Below, piece by piece: positions 43,985 through 55,897 of a stretch of 64,000 nt of DNA. Within the stretch, counting starts at the first letter, position 1; every line of letters starts with the position of its first letter. Position numbers and translations under genes: made by a program. This DNA comes from Apiotrichum sp. Y4204. Its lineage: Eukaryota > Basidiomycota > Tremellomycetes > Trichosporonales > Trichosporonaceae. The notes under the pieces were generated by a model. That model saw only the letters and a list, made by a program, of their open reading frames with translations, made no database searches and was not told where the DNA came from. The stretch spans positions 1-64,000 of the forward strand of contig JAMYHL010000079.1 in the NCBI GenBank assembly GCA_025531455.1, written 5' to 3'.

Positions 43985-46900
43985 TCTGATTCGCATTATG
44001 TAGCATGCACGAGTACCTATAAGCACCCGACTCTCGATCCGAAAGCGCTGACCATGAACGTATACTGATGCCGAGCCGAAGGATCGGTCGATATAACGAT
44101 GGGCAATCCGGTCGGAACTCGTTGGTATGCGTGTAACAAACCTGATCCAACGGTTGTCGTCCGACACGATCAACATCTATCCTTGCTTGCACCACTACAT
44201 GAAACTGCCGCCCCAATCAACTTGTGGGAGCATGACGATTGAATGCGATCGGTGTGACTGCTCATTTTCTTGATCATGGCCATACGGACGGGATGGATAC
44301 TCTGTGAATGATGGATTCTCTTTGATGCCAACAGCTGCACCATGCTCAGAGCATCTGAAGTCACTTGGCGCGAACATGGCGCTGCTAACTCCTATTGCTG
44401 TCAGTCTCATCCTGACGAGATGTTGACCCAGATCATCGGGTGCATCGCCTAACTTTTCTTTTGTTCTCTGCGAACTCTAAGGGTGACCAGGCAGAGACTT
44501 GACGTCTCGGATATCCTTCTGTAAAATCTCTTGCGCCGACTGTGGTCCCAATGGCCTCTTCAACGGGTGCCGTTGAAGCCTCACCCAGGTCAGGATGTGA
44601 ATCATGTCATCACATCTTGACACTATCCACGAAGCTTACCCCAACTATCTGCGATGTCGCTGTCCAAGTTACGGTCTTCTGCCTGTCGTCCATTGTTTAG
44701 ATACCTACTGCACGTGTGGGCCAAGGGCGACTCGCACACAGAGTGAAGCAGCAGTGTCTTGCGAATGGACAAAGGCCACCTCCTCAAGCCGTGAGGTGTT
44801 GTCTTTCCTGTGGCACCCCCAGCCAATGATTGTCTCATCATGTCCTCATATCTGGAGCCGACAAGACTACGGCGCTTTATGTCTGCAGTCTCAGAACACG
44901 ACATGCTTCAGCTGGAAACTATACTCAATGACATCTGACAAACTCCATACAGTGAACTCAACTTCAGAAGCCGTGATCAAGACATTTTCTGTCCCAGCAA
45001 TTCCAAGTAGCTGTTCAGTGCTCTGTTAGTCAGCTGGCGACAATCCTGCTCTACCTGACCCACAACTCATCTGCCTCCCGAAGTATGTCAGATATGTACT
45101 GATCGTATATATATCGTAGAATACGTGGTCACATTGCCATGCGGTTAACATGCAGAATATCTGTATCAGCAAGATCCGTCTCCACAGACGAGACACGCTT
45201 GCCGTCACTCCACAGAGCCAACATCCTGAATGTGGCGTTGGAGGGTACCCGCATGCAAACTGTTACGCTTTTGTTCAGCAGCCTTTTACCTGAGCCTTGC
45301 TCTTTGTTAACCATCCCTTGTCGTCCATCCAGCTCTCATTTGCGTTTCCGTGCTGTGTACCTGGATGAACAGGGGACAAGCCCTGTTGCTCTCAGCTACA
45401 AATGCGCCCCGCTACATCCATCTCGCCGACTCTGCGTTCTGACATTCGTAAGCCCTGGGATCCAGAGTAGCCTGAAACATGAGGCCCTGGGAGCATGTGC
45501 GCATGTGCGACGAGTTGACGCCCCACGGCCTCGAAGCCTCGAGCGAGACGTGAACTTGAATTCTCGAACGCGGCCTGCTGTCACCACCAGACCCTCGCGT
45601 ACCCTCACTCCCTTGCTGGGTTTCTCGCCTGGGTCGGCCCGTTGCTTGGTCGCGGCCGCAAGGGCATACCGCCTTTTATCCTGAGATGCACGACGCTTAC
45701 ACTTAGAAGCTGAGAAACCGCCACGCATGCTGTTCTCCGAACGCTCCCAAAACATCTTTGGAAGTGGGACGTGATACAAGCGCTGTCGAGATAACCAAAC
45801 TGTCAAGTAGCAAGTAGCCTTGCCGGTCTGATCAGTGCTTACCTATCGCGCTTCTTGCGATTTTGTGAAACGTTTCAATCGCGACCTTGTACTCCTTCTC
45901 TCGCTGCCATCTGCAACCTCGAGCCGACGACTGAGCTCTATTTCGGCGACAAGCCTCTCCGCCACATTCTGCGCCAGTCACACAACGCACCTGCAGCACA
46001 CGCCCTGCCCTGCCACGGCCCAGGGCCCCTGTCATCCCATTCTGCGCGCCCTAGCACGCCGAAGGACACGGTTCGCGGACAGTAGCTTCCAGCGAGCCGG
46101 AGCCCGAGTTACCGCGACCGGAGCAGGATGTGCCCTTGTTGGCCAGCTCGAGACGGCGACCAGGATGTCCCAGTATGCAGGTGTTGAACTGCTGGCTTAG
46201 AGTACAAAGCTACAGCATGAGGCTGCTCTACTTGATCGTGTTTTGACTCGGGGGGTTAATGTACCGTTGAAGGGTTGATTCCGTCGGGCAATACGCACAC
46301 ATGGGCACAAGGTCAGGCGCATGACAAAAGATATCACACGCGAATGCAAACAATTCACCGGACAGACATGCATGTAATATTGTATGAGACGAATCTTCTG
46401 GTATTCATGTTTCAACCGATACTCTCTCACTCTCACGCTCTCACGAGAAGCATAGTCCAACAGAACCATGCTCCTCAGTTGGCCAATCGAGTTCTTCTCT
46501 GCTCTCCAACAAGTCCTCACCAAGTGATCAACTGATGCAGCTGACGATCACGCACGATCCGCCCCGAGCTTCTGTAGTTGATCCGCAGGAATCCACAGCA
46601 AAGGAGCAGCAACTCAATCATCTTTGTGGCGCCCCGTCTGGCCGTCTGTTCTGCTTCAGCTCCTGGATCCATCCGGAGTGACCGCGGATAGCGAGGGCGC
46701 GCTCGGATCATTATGTTGACGCAGGGCACAATGCGCCACTGCGCCGACCGGGCGTCAAGCCACTCTCCTCCAAGGGCAATTGCGCAAAAGGCCGCAAGTT
46801 CGATGGATCTCAGATATCCTTCCTGGGCGGCCTGGCTGGCTACACGGGCTTCACGGTCACTCATCCGTCTTTGCGAGAGGGCTCGACAGCCGAACTGCTG

Positions 46901-48660
46901 CGACGTCGGAAAGGCGATCCGCGCGCGCCGAGCGCCAAGATGCGCAGACACGGCCACCACAGACGCCCAACTGTCGGCCCTCAACGCCCCCTCCGCCTCT
47001 CCCTGCAAACACACCTCTCACCACACTCCTCGGCTGCCCTACGCGCCTGCAGCCCCCACACAGCAAGGTAAGAGATGTGTGGCCGGGGGCGCATGGTTCA
47101 TGGTTCACGTCGCATGTGTCACAAGTTTGCAGGATTGCTAGGATTGTTGGAGGTGCGGCCTGCAAAGGACAAAGAGACAAAGAGACTTGGGACACGGCGT
47201 GCGGCGCGCACAGGGCCTTGTCGTTCGCCACTCGCCACCGGCACCAGGGTCGGAAACGCTCGGATCGCCCCGCTCACAAACTGTCTGCTTGTCACAGAGC
47301 CGTGCCCTTGACCCCTTCACCATGTCGGCATGTCTGAAAGGCCCCCTTCACGAAAGGAACGCAGGCAAAGAGTACAGCAGGGCGCAATGTGCAGGCTCTG
47401 AGCTCTGTGGTGAGTGCAGAGTGGGGTTGCAGGCGATGGCTTGTGTTGGCTCAACGCTCCTTGTCCTCGAACATTGCATACCCACCTCCCATCACCAATA
47501 CGACACGCTTCCAGGTCTCAGAGGGTCAAGAAACTGGAGGTGTCCATTGACATTCCTCGTCAACTCCGTCCGGCCACAACTGTCGCCCACCCGCCGCCCG
47601 ATCTCTGTCCCTTTCCTTCTCAGGTCAAGTAAGCGGTGTTGGTGGTGCAGAAGAACTCTCACCTGGCGTGCTCCTCCGAGAAGCCGCTTCCTCACATTTG
47701 CGTCTCACTCTTTCCTCTGGCTGCCGTTCCGGCTGTTCCTTCCCTGCCCCACACATTCCAGGGTACGACAGAGGTCGAGTGCGCGCGCTCTCTGCGGCCT
47801 GTTCTTTGTCAACAAGATCAAACACGACTGTCAAAACGCCATCCACGTCTCGGGGTCTCTGGGTGGTCTCTGCCCTCTTGCGCTCCTTGCGCCTGCCCTC
47901 TGCCCTCGTCCGGCCCTGTGTTCCGTCTCAGACGCGCCGCACCAAAACCGACATCCTCTTCAACGCGGATTCCTGCAGCTCCAGAAGACGGGTGCCAAGG
48001 CTCGTTGATGCTACTTGAATACGGCATTCCCCAGAGACGTCTTCCTCCTATCTTTCCCCCTCTCGTTCTGGACTCCTTCTTGGCCTACTCCTCTGGTTCA
48101 ACGAGCTACCATCTTTGACAGCTCCCTCTACAGGTCTTGAGGTTCCAGCAGTTGCGCCCGCCGCTAAACGGTCGCCTAAAGCTCATCACTCCAGATCGAC
48201 GGTTTCTTGTTCCAGGAGCAACTGCAAGCACTGGCCCTCTCCCCCTTGCACCATCAACCGGCCGCCTCCGCCCACACCCTCCTTGACATCTGCCTCTCTG
48301 GACTGTCTTGCCGCTCTTCGCCCCATCGAATCGACGCCCCTCCCCTTGGCCCACGCGCAGCGTCGACCACATCCCCAATCCTCCTTCGACGGAAACGCTT
48401 CGATTCACTCGCTGGCTCACTTTCCCCTCTTTCGCAGCATCATCATCATCAACTTTGTTGTCTATACCCCTAGACATTGACCTACTCGTCTTCGACTTTC
48501 AACTTTCCGTCACTTATTGTTCAAGGTGTCGATATTTTCGCCGACCGCGAGCAGGACGCCAGTAACCCCTTGCCAACGCTGAGGAACGCCCACTACAACG
48601 TCTCCACAGCACTACACTCCCTACTTCAACTACTAACTCAACCTTCATATCGCCGTTACA
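43985..48660. other. Gene-poor 4.7-kb region ending in the long leader of the G-alpha gene
   Basis: No protein gene is recognised: the ORFs seen are short, shift frame and show no domain. From about 47440 onward the plus strand is C/T- and C/A-rich and carries only one ATG (48008), which opens a 36-codon upstream ORF (48008-48118, MLLEYGIPQRRLPPIFPPLV start). Then no ATG occurs until the G-alpha start at 48661. This stretch of about 1.2 kb is best read as a long 5' leader, possibly with an intron. The distal part (44-47.4 kb) may hold control elements or a non-coding RNA, but nothing specific is visible. Confidence 0.45.
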
Positions 48661-50465
48661 ATGGGCTGCACACAGTCCCACGAGGACGCTGATGCCAAGG
48701 CTCGTGAGTAGTTCGAACAAGAGCATAGAAGCGCCGCCAGGTCGAGCTGGAAGATGATGAATTGAATCACACGAAAGAGGACGCGGAGGACAAAGAATGA
48801 TATACTAACAGGCCAGGCAACGCCGAGATTGAGGAGCAGCTCAAGCGCGACCGCCAAAGCATGTCGCGCGAGGTAAAGATGCTACTTCTCGGTGAGCACT
48901 TCTTGATCGAGGTGCCAGTGCAGGGGTTGCTGACCATCAAGGTGCTGGAGAGTCAGGTAAATCAACAGTCTTGAAACAGATGCGTCTCATCTACAACAAG
49001 TGAGTGATCATGAGTGCTTGTTGAACTCAACCACTTTGGTTGAGAGCCAGCGAAAGAGCTGCTCGACGCGGTGAACGTGCTGGAGTCTGCCAAACCGGAT
49101 GAGTCTGCGACGTGATGCCTGATGTTCGAGCTGAGACGATGGGTGGGCAATACCGAACGGCCCGTGCGCGAGACAATCCCCCAGATTGGCGAAACTCTGT
49201 GATCAACTGATTCAGAGAGGTGGCCGGAGAGCTGCAATCTGTTCCAATGCCATCAACTGCTGACAGACCACAGGCCGTATGATGCCGAGGAGAGGGAGAG
49301 CTATCGCGAAATTGTCTACTCCAACACTGTGCAGTCGATGCGTGTTCTGCTCGAAGGAGTCGCCTGGATGAACCTCGAAATTTCTCACAACAACAAGCGT
49401 CACTGGGATGCCATCATGGCAGCACCAGGACTGGTCGAGGGCGACCGGTTTCCTCCCGTTCTTGCTGAGGCCGTGAGGGGATTGTGGCAAGATGAGGGTG
49501 TGCGGGAGGCGTTTGCGCGCCGCAACGAGCTGCAGCTCAACGACTCTGCGCCATAGTGAGTGTTCTCGACAGATGAGACGGTGATCGGCGTTATGCTCCA
49601 CACCAGTATGATACATGATCAGCAGGGGCATTGCCGAGTCGATCCGCTAACGATTTAGCTACTTTGATGCCATCGCCCGCCTCTCCAATGCCAACTACGT
49701 CCCCACCGACCAGGACATCCTGCGCGCCCGAGTAAAGACTACAGGTATTACGTGCGTACATTGAGTGAAACGGGCAGCCGGTACTGACAATCATCTAGTG
49801 AGACCCACTTCCAGATCGGCGACCTTAAGTACAAGCTCTTTGACGTCGGAGGTCAGCGTTCCGAGCGTCGCAAATGGCTTGGCATCTTCGAGTCCGTTAC
49901 TGCTCTAGTCTTCCTAATCGCGATCAGCGAGTGTGAGTACAAATCCCGGGCTTGCCGCTGTAACAGACTTGGCGACTCTAACGTTCAGACGACCAGAAGC
50001 TCTACGAGGACGAGACTGTCAACCGTATGCAGGAGGCCATGACTCTTTTCGAGTCTGTCGCCAACTCACGGTGGTTCATCAAGACCTCCATTATTCTCTT
50101 CCTCAACAAGATCGACTTGTTCCGTGCAAAGCTGCCCATCTCACCGCTCTCTCATACCTTCCCTGAGTACAAGGGCGGTGCCGACTACGACTCTGCCTGT
50201 GCCTTCCTCCTCGAAAAGTTTGTTGGACTGAACCAGAACCCTGCCAAGTCTATCTACGCAGTACGTTGCGATCGAGAGAGTGTTGGGAGCTTGTCTGACA
50301 ATCAGCACTACACCGACGCTACCGATACCCGTGCTCTCGCCTTTGTCATCTCTGCTGTCAACGACGTGGTCATTCAGGGTGAGTACCAAACACAACGCAG
50401 CAGCGAGTTTAAGTCACAAAATACTGACGTGCTTAGCCAACCTTCGCGACTGTGGTCTTATCTAG
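48661..50465 (+). CDS. Heterotrimeric G protein alpha subunit (Gi-like, fungal group)
   Basis: About nine exons, 350-odd residues. The start MGCTQSHED carries Gly2 and Cys3 for myristoylation and palmitoylation. The GTPase motifs are all present: G1 [12 protein letters not shown], switch I with the catalytic Arg ([18 protein letters not shown]), G3 [12 protein letters not shown] with the catalytic Gln, G4 LFLNKIDLF and G5. The helical domain lies between G1 and switch I. The C-terminus ANLRDCGLI has Cys at -4, the Gi-type ending. The G5 loop reads [11 protein letters not shown], with Asp where most subunits have Cys in TCAT, a small oddity. In fungi such subunits carry pheromone or nutrient signals to MAPK or cAMP pathways. 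Which basidiomycete GPA this is cannot be told. It has a long ATG-poor leader. Confidence 0.94.
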
Positions 50466-51345
50466 TGATATCCTCTCCTTTGTTTCCGGCGGCCTGCTCT
50501 GGCCAGTATGTGCATCCATCAGGCTCATACATTAATCGCTCTGTACCATCGTTTCTATGTAAGAAGACATGCATCTCTTGCTTTGGCATGAGGGCAGTGG
50601 ATCTGATAGTTGTCAGCGCTGGAAGCAGAGATGGATCCACTGTGGCTGCTAACGATTCTGTCGACATCCCGCGCGCAGCATGTTCCAGATCTGAATGAAC
50701 TGCGTCCTCCTTTCGCACTGCTCAGACCTACAACCAAGAGAGTCGAGATTCCTCCATCGCACAGCGGGCCAAGGCGACATGTGCGACATGCGCATCATAC
50801 GCGACATGGCGCCCGACGTGGCGGAAGAACGGCGGCAAGGCGCCCTCGGACCCACTCGTTCCACACACTGCTAGGCATGCAGGCAATGGTCCGCGGTAAA
50901 ATCTGTCCAGCATCAGTCTATTTCCGCCCGCCTGCATCCGCCCCATGCCGAAGGGCAACTGTCCGGCGAGCTGGTACGCGCCGACCATCCCACATCTCAG
51001 GTTTGCGCGGCGTGGCGACTGGTTGCGTTTCAGTGTCCTGGGTGTGACCGCCACCAAGTCTCAGGTTTCGTGGCCACAGGTATGCTAACGGGAATAGACA
51101 TCGTGATATCGCGGGAGGTTGGCGGCCAGAGAATAGGGGAGCTGGTAAGTGGCCGGTGCTGAAGATTTATGGCATGCAGGCAGTCAGTGGGCTTAGGTCG
51201 CTCTGGAGGCTCTTAGAGGCCTCGAGGTCTGCCTCTTGAAAGCTTGAAGCAGCATGGTGTTCCGCCCGAGGAAAACAGGCTATTCCCTATGATGCACTAC
51301 CCATCTGTACAAATGTAGCAGACACAAAATCCTGTAAAGTGTATA
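50466..51345. other. Intergenic region downstream of the G-alpha gene
   Basis: 880 bases. No gene is supported. The ORFs present lack coding signs and introns with consistent phase. It ends at the tRNA-Pro gene. Confidence 0.45.
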
Positions 51346-51448
51346 GCTCTTGTGGTGTAGTCGCTATCATACTCCCTTCGGGATTCGAAGGATTCCGGCC
51401 GTCTCGGCCAGAGTGGGAGTGGTCCTCGGTTCAAATCCGGGCAAGGGC
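51346..51448 (+). tRNA. tRNA-Pro (CGG) with a 31-nt intron
   Basis: A tRNA cloverleaf is visible. The acceptor stem pairs gctcttg (51346-51352) with caagggc (51442-51448). The anticodon stem pairs ctccc (51372-51376) with gggag (51415-51419). The loop is ttCGGg with anticodon CGG at 51379-51381, so the residue is proline. The T arm is ctcggttcaaatccggg. An intron of about 31 nt (51383-51413) sits after base 37, the canonical position. Runs of T follow (gttttttggttttgttttttt), a Pol III terminator. An alternative anticodon position would break the 7-base loop. Confidence 0.88.
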
Positions 51449-52165
51449 CTGTTTTTTGGTTTTGTTTTTTTATTATTGTATCCTGGTCAGTCTGATCAGT
51501 CCAGGATACCAGAATTCGGTGTCTCCAAGGTTCAAGCAAGCAAGGGTGCAATCGTCGTGCACTGTTGCGGGGGAGAGGTTGCGAGTATACCTATGAACCG
51601 ATGAAATGACAAGATGGGTGATGATGAAAAGAGCTGGCATGTCCTGCTGCTTATATCACCTCATGGTTGCGAGGTCCTGTCTGATAGCAAGAACTAAGCT
51701 ACCCAATAGCTCGTCAGCAACAATTGGGTTAGTGCTCAGTTAGTGCGGCTGATGTCTCATTAGTCATGTAGATGTATTACCTCGTGTGACTGTGCCACAG
51801 AGAACAGTCCTGTACTTGCTCCTAGCTGCGCACTGTATCCCAGGATGCATCCAAAGACAGAAAGAAAGTGAACAGTAACGGTATAACAAATCAAACAGGG
51901 ATATGGCGATTGCGAATGCGATGCTCGGGTAAACAACATGAGGGCGATGAGAGTGAGATGTGGAATGAGGATGAAGAGGATGGGGATGTCGGGAGGTGAT
52001 AAGATGCGGGTCTGCCTCCGGATCGTCCGTAGACAGGTGATAACAAGTTGCGGGCGCACTCGTGGGGTTATAGAGACGTGGCGTGTGCGGCGTGAAGCGT
52101 CGTTTGCGTGGTCGCGTAGACAGAGTATAATGCGGTTCGTAGTAGTCGCTTTATATGAGAATAGG
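51449..52165. other. Intergenic region between tRNA-Pro and palmitoyltransferase gene
   Basis: 717 bases with no gene supported. It begins with the Pol III terminator T-runs and the hairpin listed at 51478-51509, then contains the 3' end of the minus-strand palmitoyltransferase gene. Confidence 0.45.
51478..51509. repeat. Inverted repeat (9-bp arms)
   Basis: Left arm gtatcctgg (51478-51486) and right arm ccaggatac (51501-51509) are perfect reverse complements, separated by 14 bases that themselves contain the palindrome ctgatcag. It lies about 30 bases after the tRNA-Pro gene. It could be a cruciform or a transposon-end remnant, but no target duplication is seen. Confidence 0.5.
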
Positions 52166-54159
52166 TTATACGAGTTCAAGGTACTTCTCAGGGGTCGTGA
52201 GGGCGGGGTTGACGAGGCGGTTGTCACGCACGACATATCCGCTGGCGTCGATCCACGAGGGGAACTGGGGCCGACCAATCGAGGAAACCACAACGTTCCG
52301 CCAAAGGGAACCGGCAGCGAAGGGGTTGTATGGCCGCTGCGTCGCGCGGAAGAGGTTGGACGAGGCTGACGCGCGGATCTGCTCAATTGTTGTGAGGTTG
52401 AAAAGTAGCAAACGAATGTGGTAGTAGAGCAGGAAGCATATCGGCGGCAGAGTCAGGACTCCCAGGAGGAAGGAAACGGCGGCACCGGGGCTTTCCCGAA
52501 TGGCAGCCCCGAATGAAATGTTGTCGTGGTGGCACAGCATGGAGAAGTGGACAGCCGAGAAGACGACAATGTAGATGTCGGACAGGGCCTGAGAAGGATT
52601 AGCAGCTGGATACAAATGACTTGTATTCGCAACTCACCGTTATGATGACAAACACCAGGAAGGAAAAGTAATTGCGTCGCCCAACACAGCCGTGAAGGTA
52701 CGAGCAGTGGTGGTCAATTCCCTCCACGCAATTACCACACAGGCGGCAGTGCGAGCAACGGGGCGGGCGGTAGCTCTTGCAAGTCTCGCAATACTTGACT
52801 TGCACGCGATCCTTGCCATCCTTGCCAACGATGATCTCACGAGGCTGGGCCTCCCAGTAGGTGTCGACCGGGGTCGTAATGAGTGGGGGATCGGGGTCGA
52901 GATCGCGCGGGAGAATTCCTGGCTCGCGGCAGGCGGCGGCGAACATGGACGACACAGTCAGACCAAACATGTAAGCGAAGATAATGTTGATCGCAATGCC
53001 GCCACCGCGAGCAAGTCCGTACTCGGTGCCGTGCCGCCATAGCCATACGCCCGTTGTGCCCACCCAAACGCCAGCAATACCCAAGAGGATGATGATGGAC
53101 ATGATGAAGCTGATCGGTGTGTCACCGCCCGTCATCAGCCGCCCGTTCCAAAAGAATTTGGTTTGCGTGTTCTCAAACTCTTGGTACTTGCGTATCCGGG
53201 TGACATGGAGGCCGGGTTCTGTAGGGCGTTGCTCCATCTTTGGCGACGATCTTGTTCGCTTCCGACTCCGTGCTCCGCCATTGAGCTGTGCATGACCTCC
53301 ATTCGTGCCCGATGGCTGTTTTTCGTGATCAACTAGCTGGTCAGACGACGACAAATCGGGATGCACACCGCCTGAAGGAGAGGATGTATCGGTTCCACGA
53401 TCCCAGTGATCAGGGTTGTGGACGCTTCCCCCTGGTCGCGTCGGGGTCTGAAGGGGTTGCGGAGGGGCACGACTTCGGTGCGGTGTGCCAGGTGGCGTAC
53501 CTGGTGCACTGTTCGACACGGCAGTGGATATGCCAAGGCCTACCGTCGCAAGTCGAGGCGGCTGTGATGCTGGAGGGAAATGCGGATTCGGATACGGTCC
53601 AGATTGGTGCGACAAATCGCTTGCCCCCGGAGTGGTGACAGCGGTATCCGGTTCTGATGGCCGTCGGACATCGACTGAAGCTCGGCCCGTGGTGCTGACG
53701 GTGGTTGTCCGCTCGCGTTGTTCTAGTCTCCGTGCCGCAGCGGGCTTTTGCGGAGCGAAGAAGCCGCGGGGCACAGGAAGCGGAACCTGGCTGCGAGGTG
53801 GCGATCGCATCGTGTAGCTCCCTCCTTCCGAGGGCGTCCCAGACAATGGCCGCGGCGAGTTTGTCGCGCTGATAGTCCGTTGTCGCGGCGTGCCCTGCGC
53901 GTCCGGATTCGGCGAGGTAGCAACGCCATACTAGAGAGGTAAGTACATGACAGACCGCGACGAACCGTGTAGACCTTCATCATTGTCCGAAACTCACGTA
54001 TCGCCGTGTGCCTTCTAAACTGTCTCGGCTGAGAGGCCCGACCGAGTCGCCTCCTTCGTCGTCGGAATGGATGCTCGTGCGCCGAGTGACGGTGATATTT
54101 GCTCGCCGAGAGGGCAAGGCGAGGCCGTATGGCTCCACCCCTGGGTTTGGGGAGGGCAT
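52166..54159 (-). CDS. ERF2: DHHC-type protein S-palmitoyltransferase, Erf2-like
   Basis: Minus-strand gene with three exons and about 630 residues. The start MPSPNPGVEPYGLALPSRRA is joined by a short intron (about 53930-53998) to YGVATSPNPDAQGTPRQR. About 320 Ser/Pro-rich disordered residues precede two membrane helices (IMSIIILLGIAGVWVGTTGV, INIIFAYMFGLTVSSMFAAA). The DHHC cysteine-rich domain follows: VKYCETCKSYRPPRCSHCRL, CGNCVEGIDHHCSYLHGC and VGRRNYFSFLVFVIIT. Two further membrane helices complete the four-helix plan. Erf2 with Erf4/Shr5 palmitoylates Ras at the ER. The acyl-enzyme Cys in DHHC is intact. The N-terminal extension is much longer than in yeast Erf2. Orthology to Erf2 rather than another DHHC enzyme is likely, not proved. 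Confidence 0.87.
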
Positions 54160-55897
54160 AGCGGGAAAAAGGATCTGGGAGGATTCGGGAGAGAAGGACG
54201 GGAGTTTGCGCGACGTTCAGTGTTGGCGAACACGATGGTAATGTCGAGAAGAGGATGGATAGCGGAGGTGCGGAGGTGCCGGGGAAGTCGCGTACGCGGA
54301 GGAGGCGAGGGGAGGAAGAGGGGAGGGATGAGAGGTGGCGGAAGGAGGAGGAAGGCGGAGAGGAAGATGAAAGGAATGTGGGGGATTAGACGATGTTAAG
54401 AGACAAGGATTAAGGTCCACAACTGAGCATCGATAAGATGAGTCTCGTTTGTGTTTGTAGAAGAAGAAAGTTGTTGTCGTACAAGAGTGGCTGAAGCTAC
54501 CAAAGCGTAGTTGGACGCCCCTCTGTCAGGTTTAGACAAAGGAGAGGACAGCAGTCTAACTGCGAGGTTTGTGTGTGTGTGCGCCAGCGTGTGTGCACAG
54601 AATGAAGGTTTGTCAATTTGTCAGAGAGAGAGGGGCTAGAGGTGTGGGTCTGTGCTGCGTGCGCGTGAAAGCCCGTCCGTCGCGGGGAGACGGTGTGTCA
54701 CTCCCTCATCCCATTCCTACTCCTACTCCTACACGCAGCGCAGGACACCGTACGATACACTCTGCGGTTGTAAGCTGCACTAGTATAAGCCTGGACAGCA
54801 CTACCCATCCGAGATCTCCCACTCTCCGATCTCTCCTCTCGCCTCCGCCTCGAGTGAGACAAGGCAACAAAGACGGGTTCAATATGCGGGAACATGGAAC
54901 ACGCACAACCCGCACATGCCGCCCAGATATTTTCACCTTGGACCTCGTGCCTCTGGTGCCTTGGCAGCTTTTGCCAGCATAACCCCTCTTGTGTCGCGCG
55001 CGCGATCTGTCTTTGAGTCTCTTTTTGCCAGATGCAGTCCGGCCATTCAGGGACGAAATATTCGTCCCCGGTCCTGGCTCGGGCTTTGTCGCACTGTTGC
55101 ATCGCTCCGCGGTAGGCCTACTGCGCACCCGACTGCACCATTGCACCATTCATCCTTTCTCTCCGGGACGAGCTTGATCCTTGATCCTTGATCTTTGATC
55201 CTTTGATCCTTGTACCCCCTGTGTCCTCCCCCTCGGCGGTGCTATGATCTACCATCGTCCACATGGTGAGCCCTGCGCTGTTTGCGGCCCAGAACACCCT
55301 GCATAGAGTTCACCTTTGTCCGGCTGTTCCGGGAGTGCCACAGCAAGCGGAATTACGGTAAAATACCTTTGAGATAGGGGCGGGGATTGTCACTCATGAT
55401 AACGTAGGTGTGTAGATGTTCGGCACACTGCATGCATGCAGCGTGCAACGCGTCCTGCAGATGTTATAAAGAGCATAGCGAGGAGCGGGTCGTGGTCTCC
55501 CCGTCCTGGTGATCGCTTACGTTGCCGGGCTACCAGAGCCAGCAGAACTGGGTCCAGGCTGAGCTGGGTAGGGGTCCCTAGCGCACGAGCACTTTAAGGA
55601 TGCAAACACGCGATCGACATGCATATCTCGCGTGAAAATGCTTCTTTCGGATCTGGTGATCGGTTGAGTCCCTGATCTCTTTAGATGCCGCGGAGTTGAG
55701 CTGATCTCCGCGCCATCTTGTTCCACATGCGGCCATGAGCGCGTGAGCATGCGCGCCAGCGCGCACGCCTCATTTGATACTGAACCGGCCAGCGCGATAG
55801 CGGGGTGGATGGACTACGCCAACAACCCATCGTCAGCCACTTCACCGTCTTCCATCCATCACTCCAACACCTCACTTTACACTCTTTAATCATCAGC
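54160..55897. other. Intergenic region
   Basis: 1.74 kb between divergent starts (ERF2 and the TRAP-alpha-like gene). No gene is supported. Five tandem TTGATCC-like units lie at 55174-55209. Another GATC patch is at 55632-55682 (ctggtgatcggttgag). The 54.5-54.9 kb part is CT/GT-rich. It includes the promoters of both genes. Confidence 0.45.
55174..55209 (+). repeat. Short tandem repeat of TTGATCC units
   Basis: Five copies of a 7-base unit near TTGATCC (one reads ttgatct, the last copy preceded by an extra T). It lies in a gene-free stretch. It could be a slippage product or a clustered protein site; no function is claimed. Confidence 0.6.

Noticed and set aside
43253..44176. Antisense ORF of 307 codons across EMP24
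   Set aside because: It runs through exons and introns of a clearly conserved p24 gene and shows no domain; it is a composition shadow of GC-rich coding sequence.
44604..45029. ORFs in the 44-46 kb desert
   Set aside because: Short, rich in Cys and Ser without a pattern, and cannot be joined by phase-consistent introns into a recognisable protein.
47187..48008. ORF of 273 codons upstream of the G-alpha gene
   Set aside because: No domain, mixed Cys/Ser/Pro composition, and it lies in leader-like C/T-rich sequence; overlapping ORFs in all frames show the same character.
51339..51604. Two plus-strand ORFs over 51339-51604
   Set aside because: They overlap the tRNA-Pro gene and its terminator, and show no coding signal.
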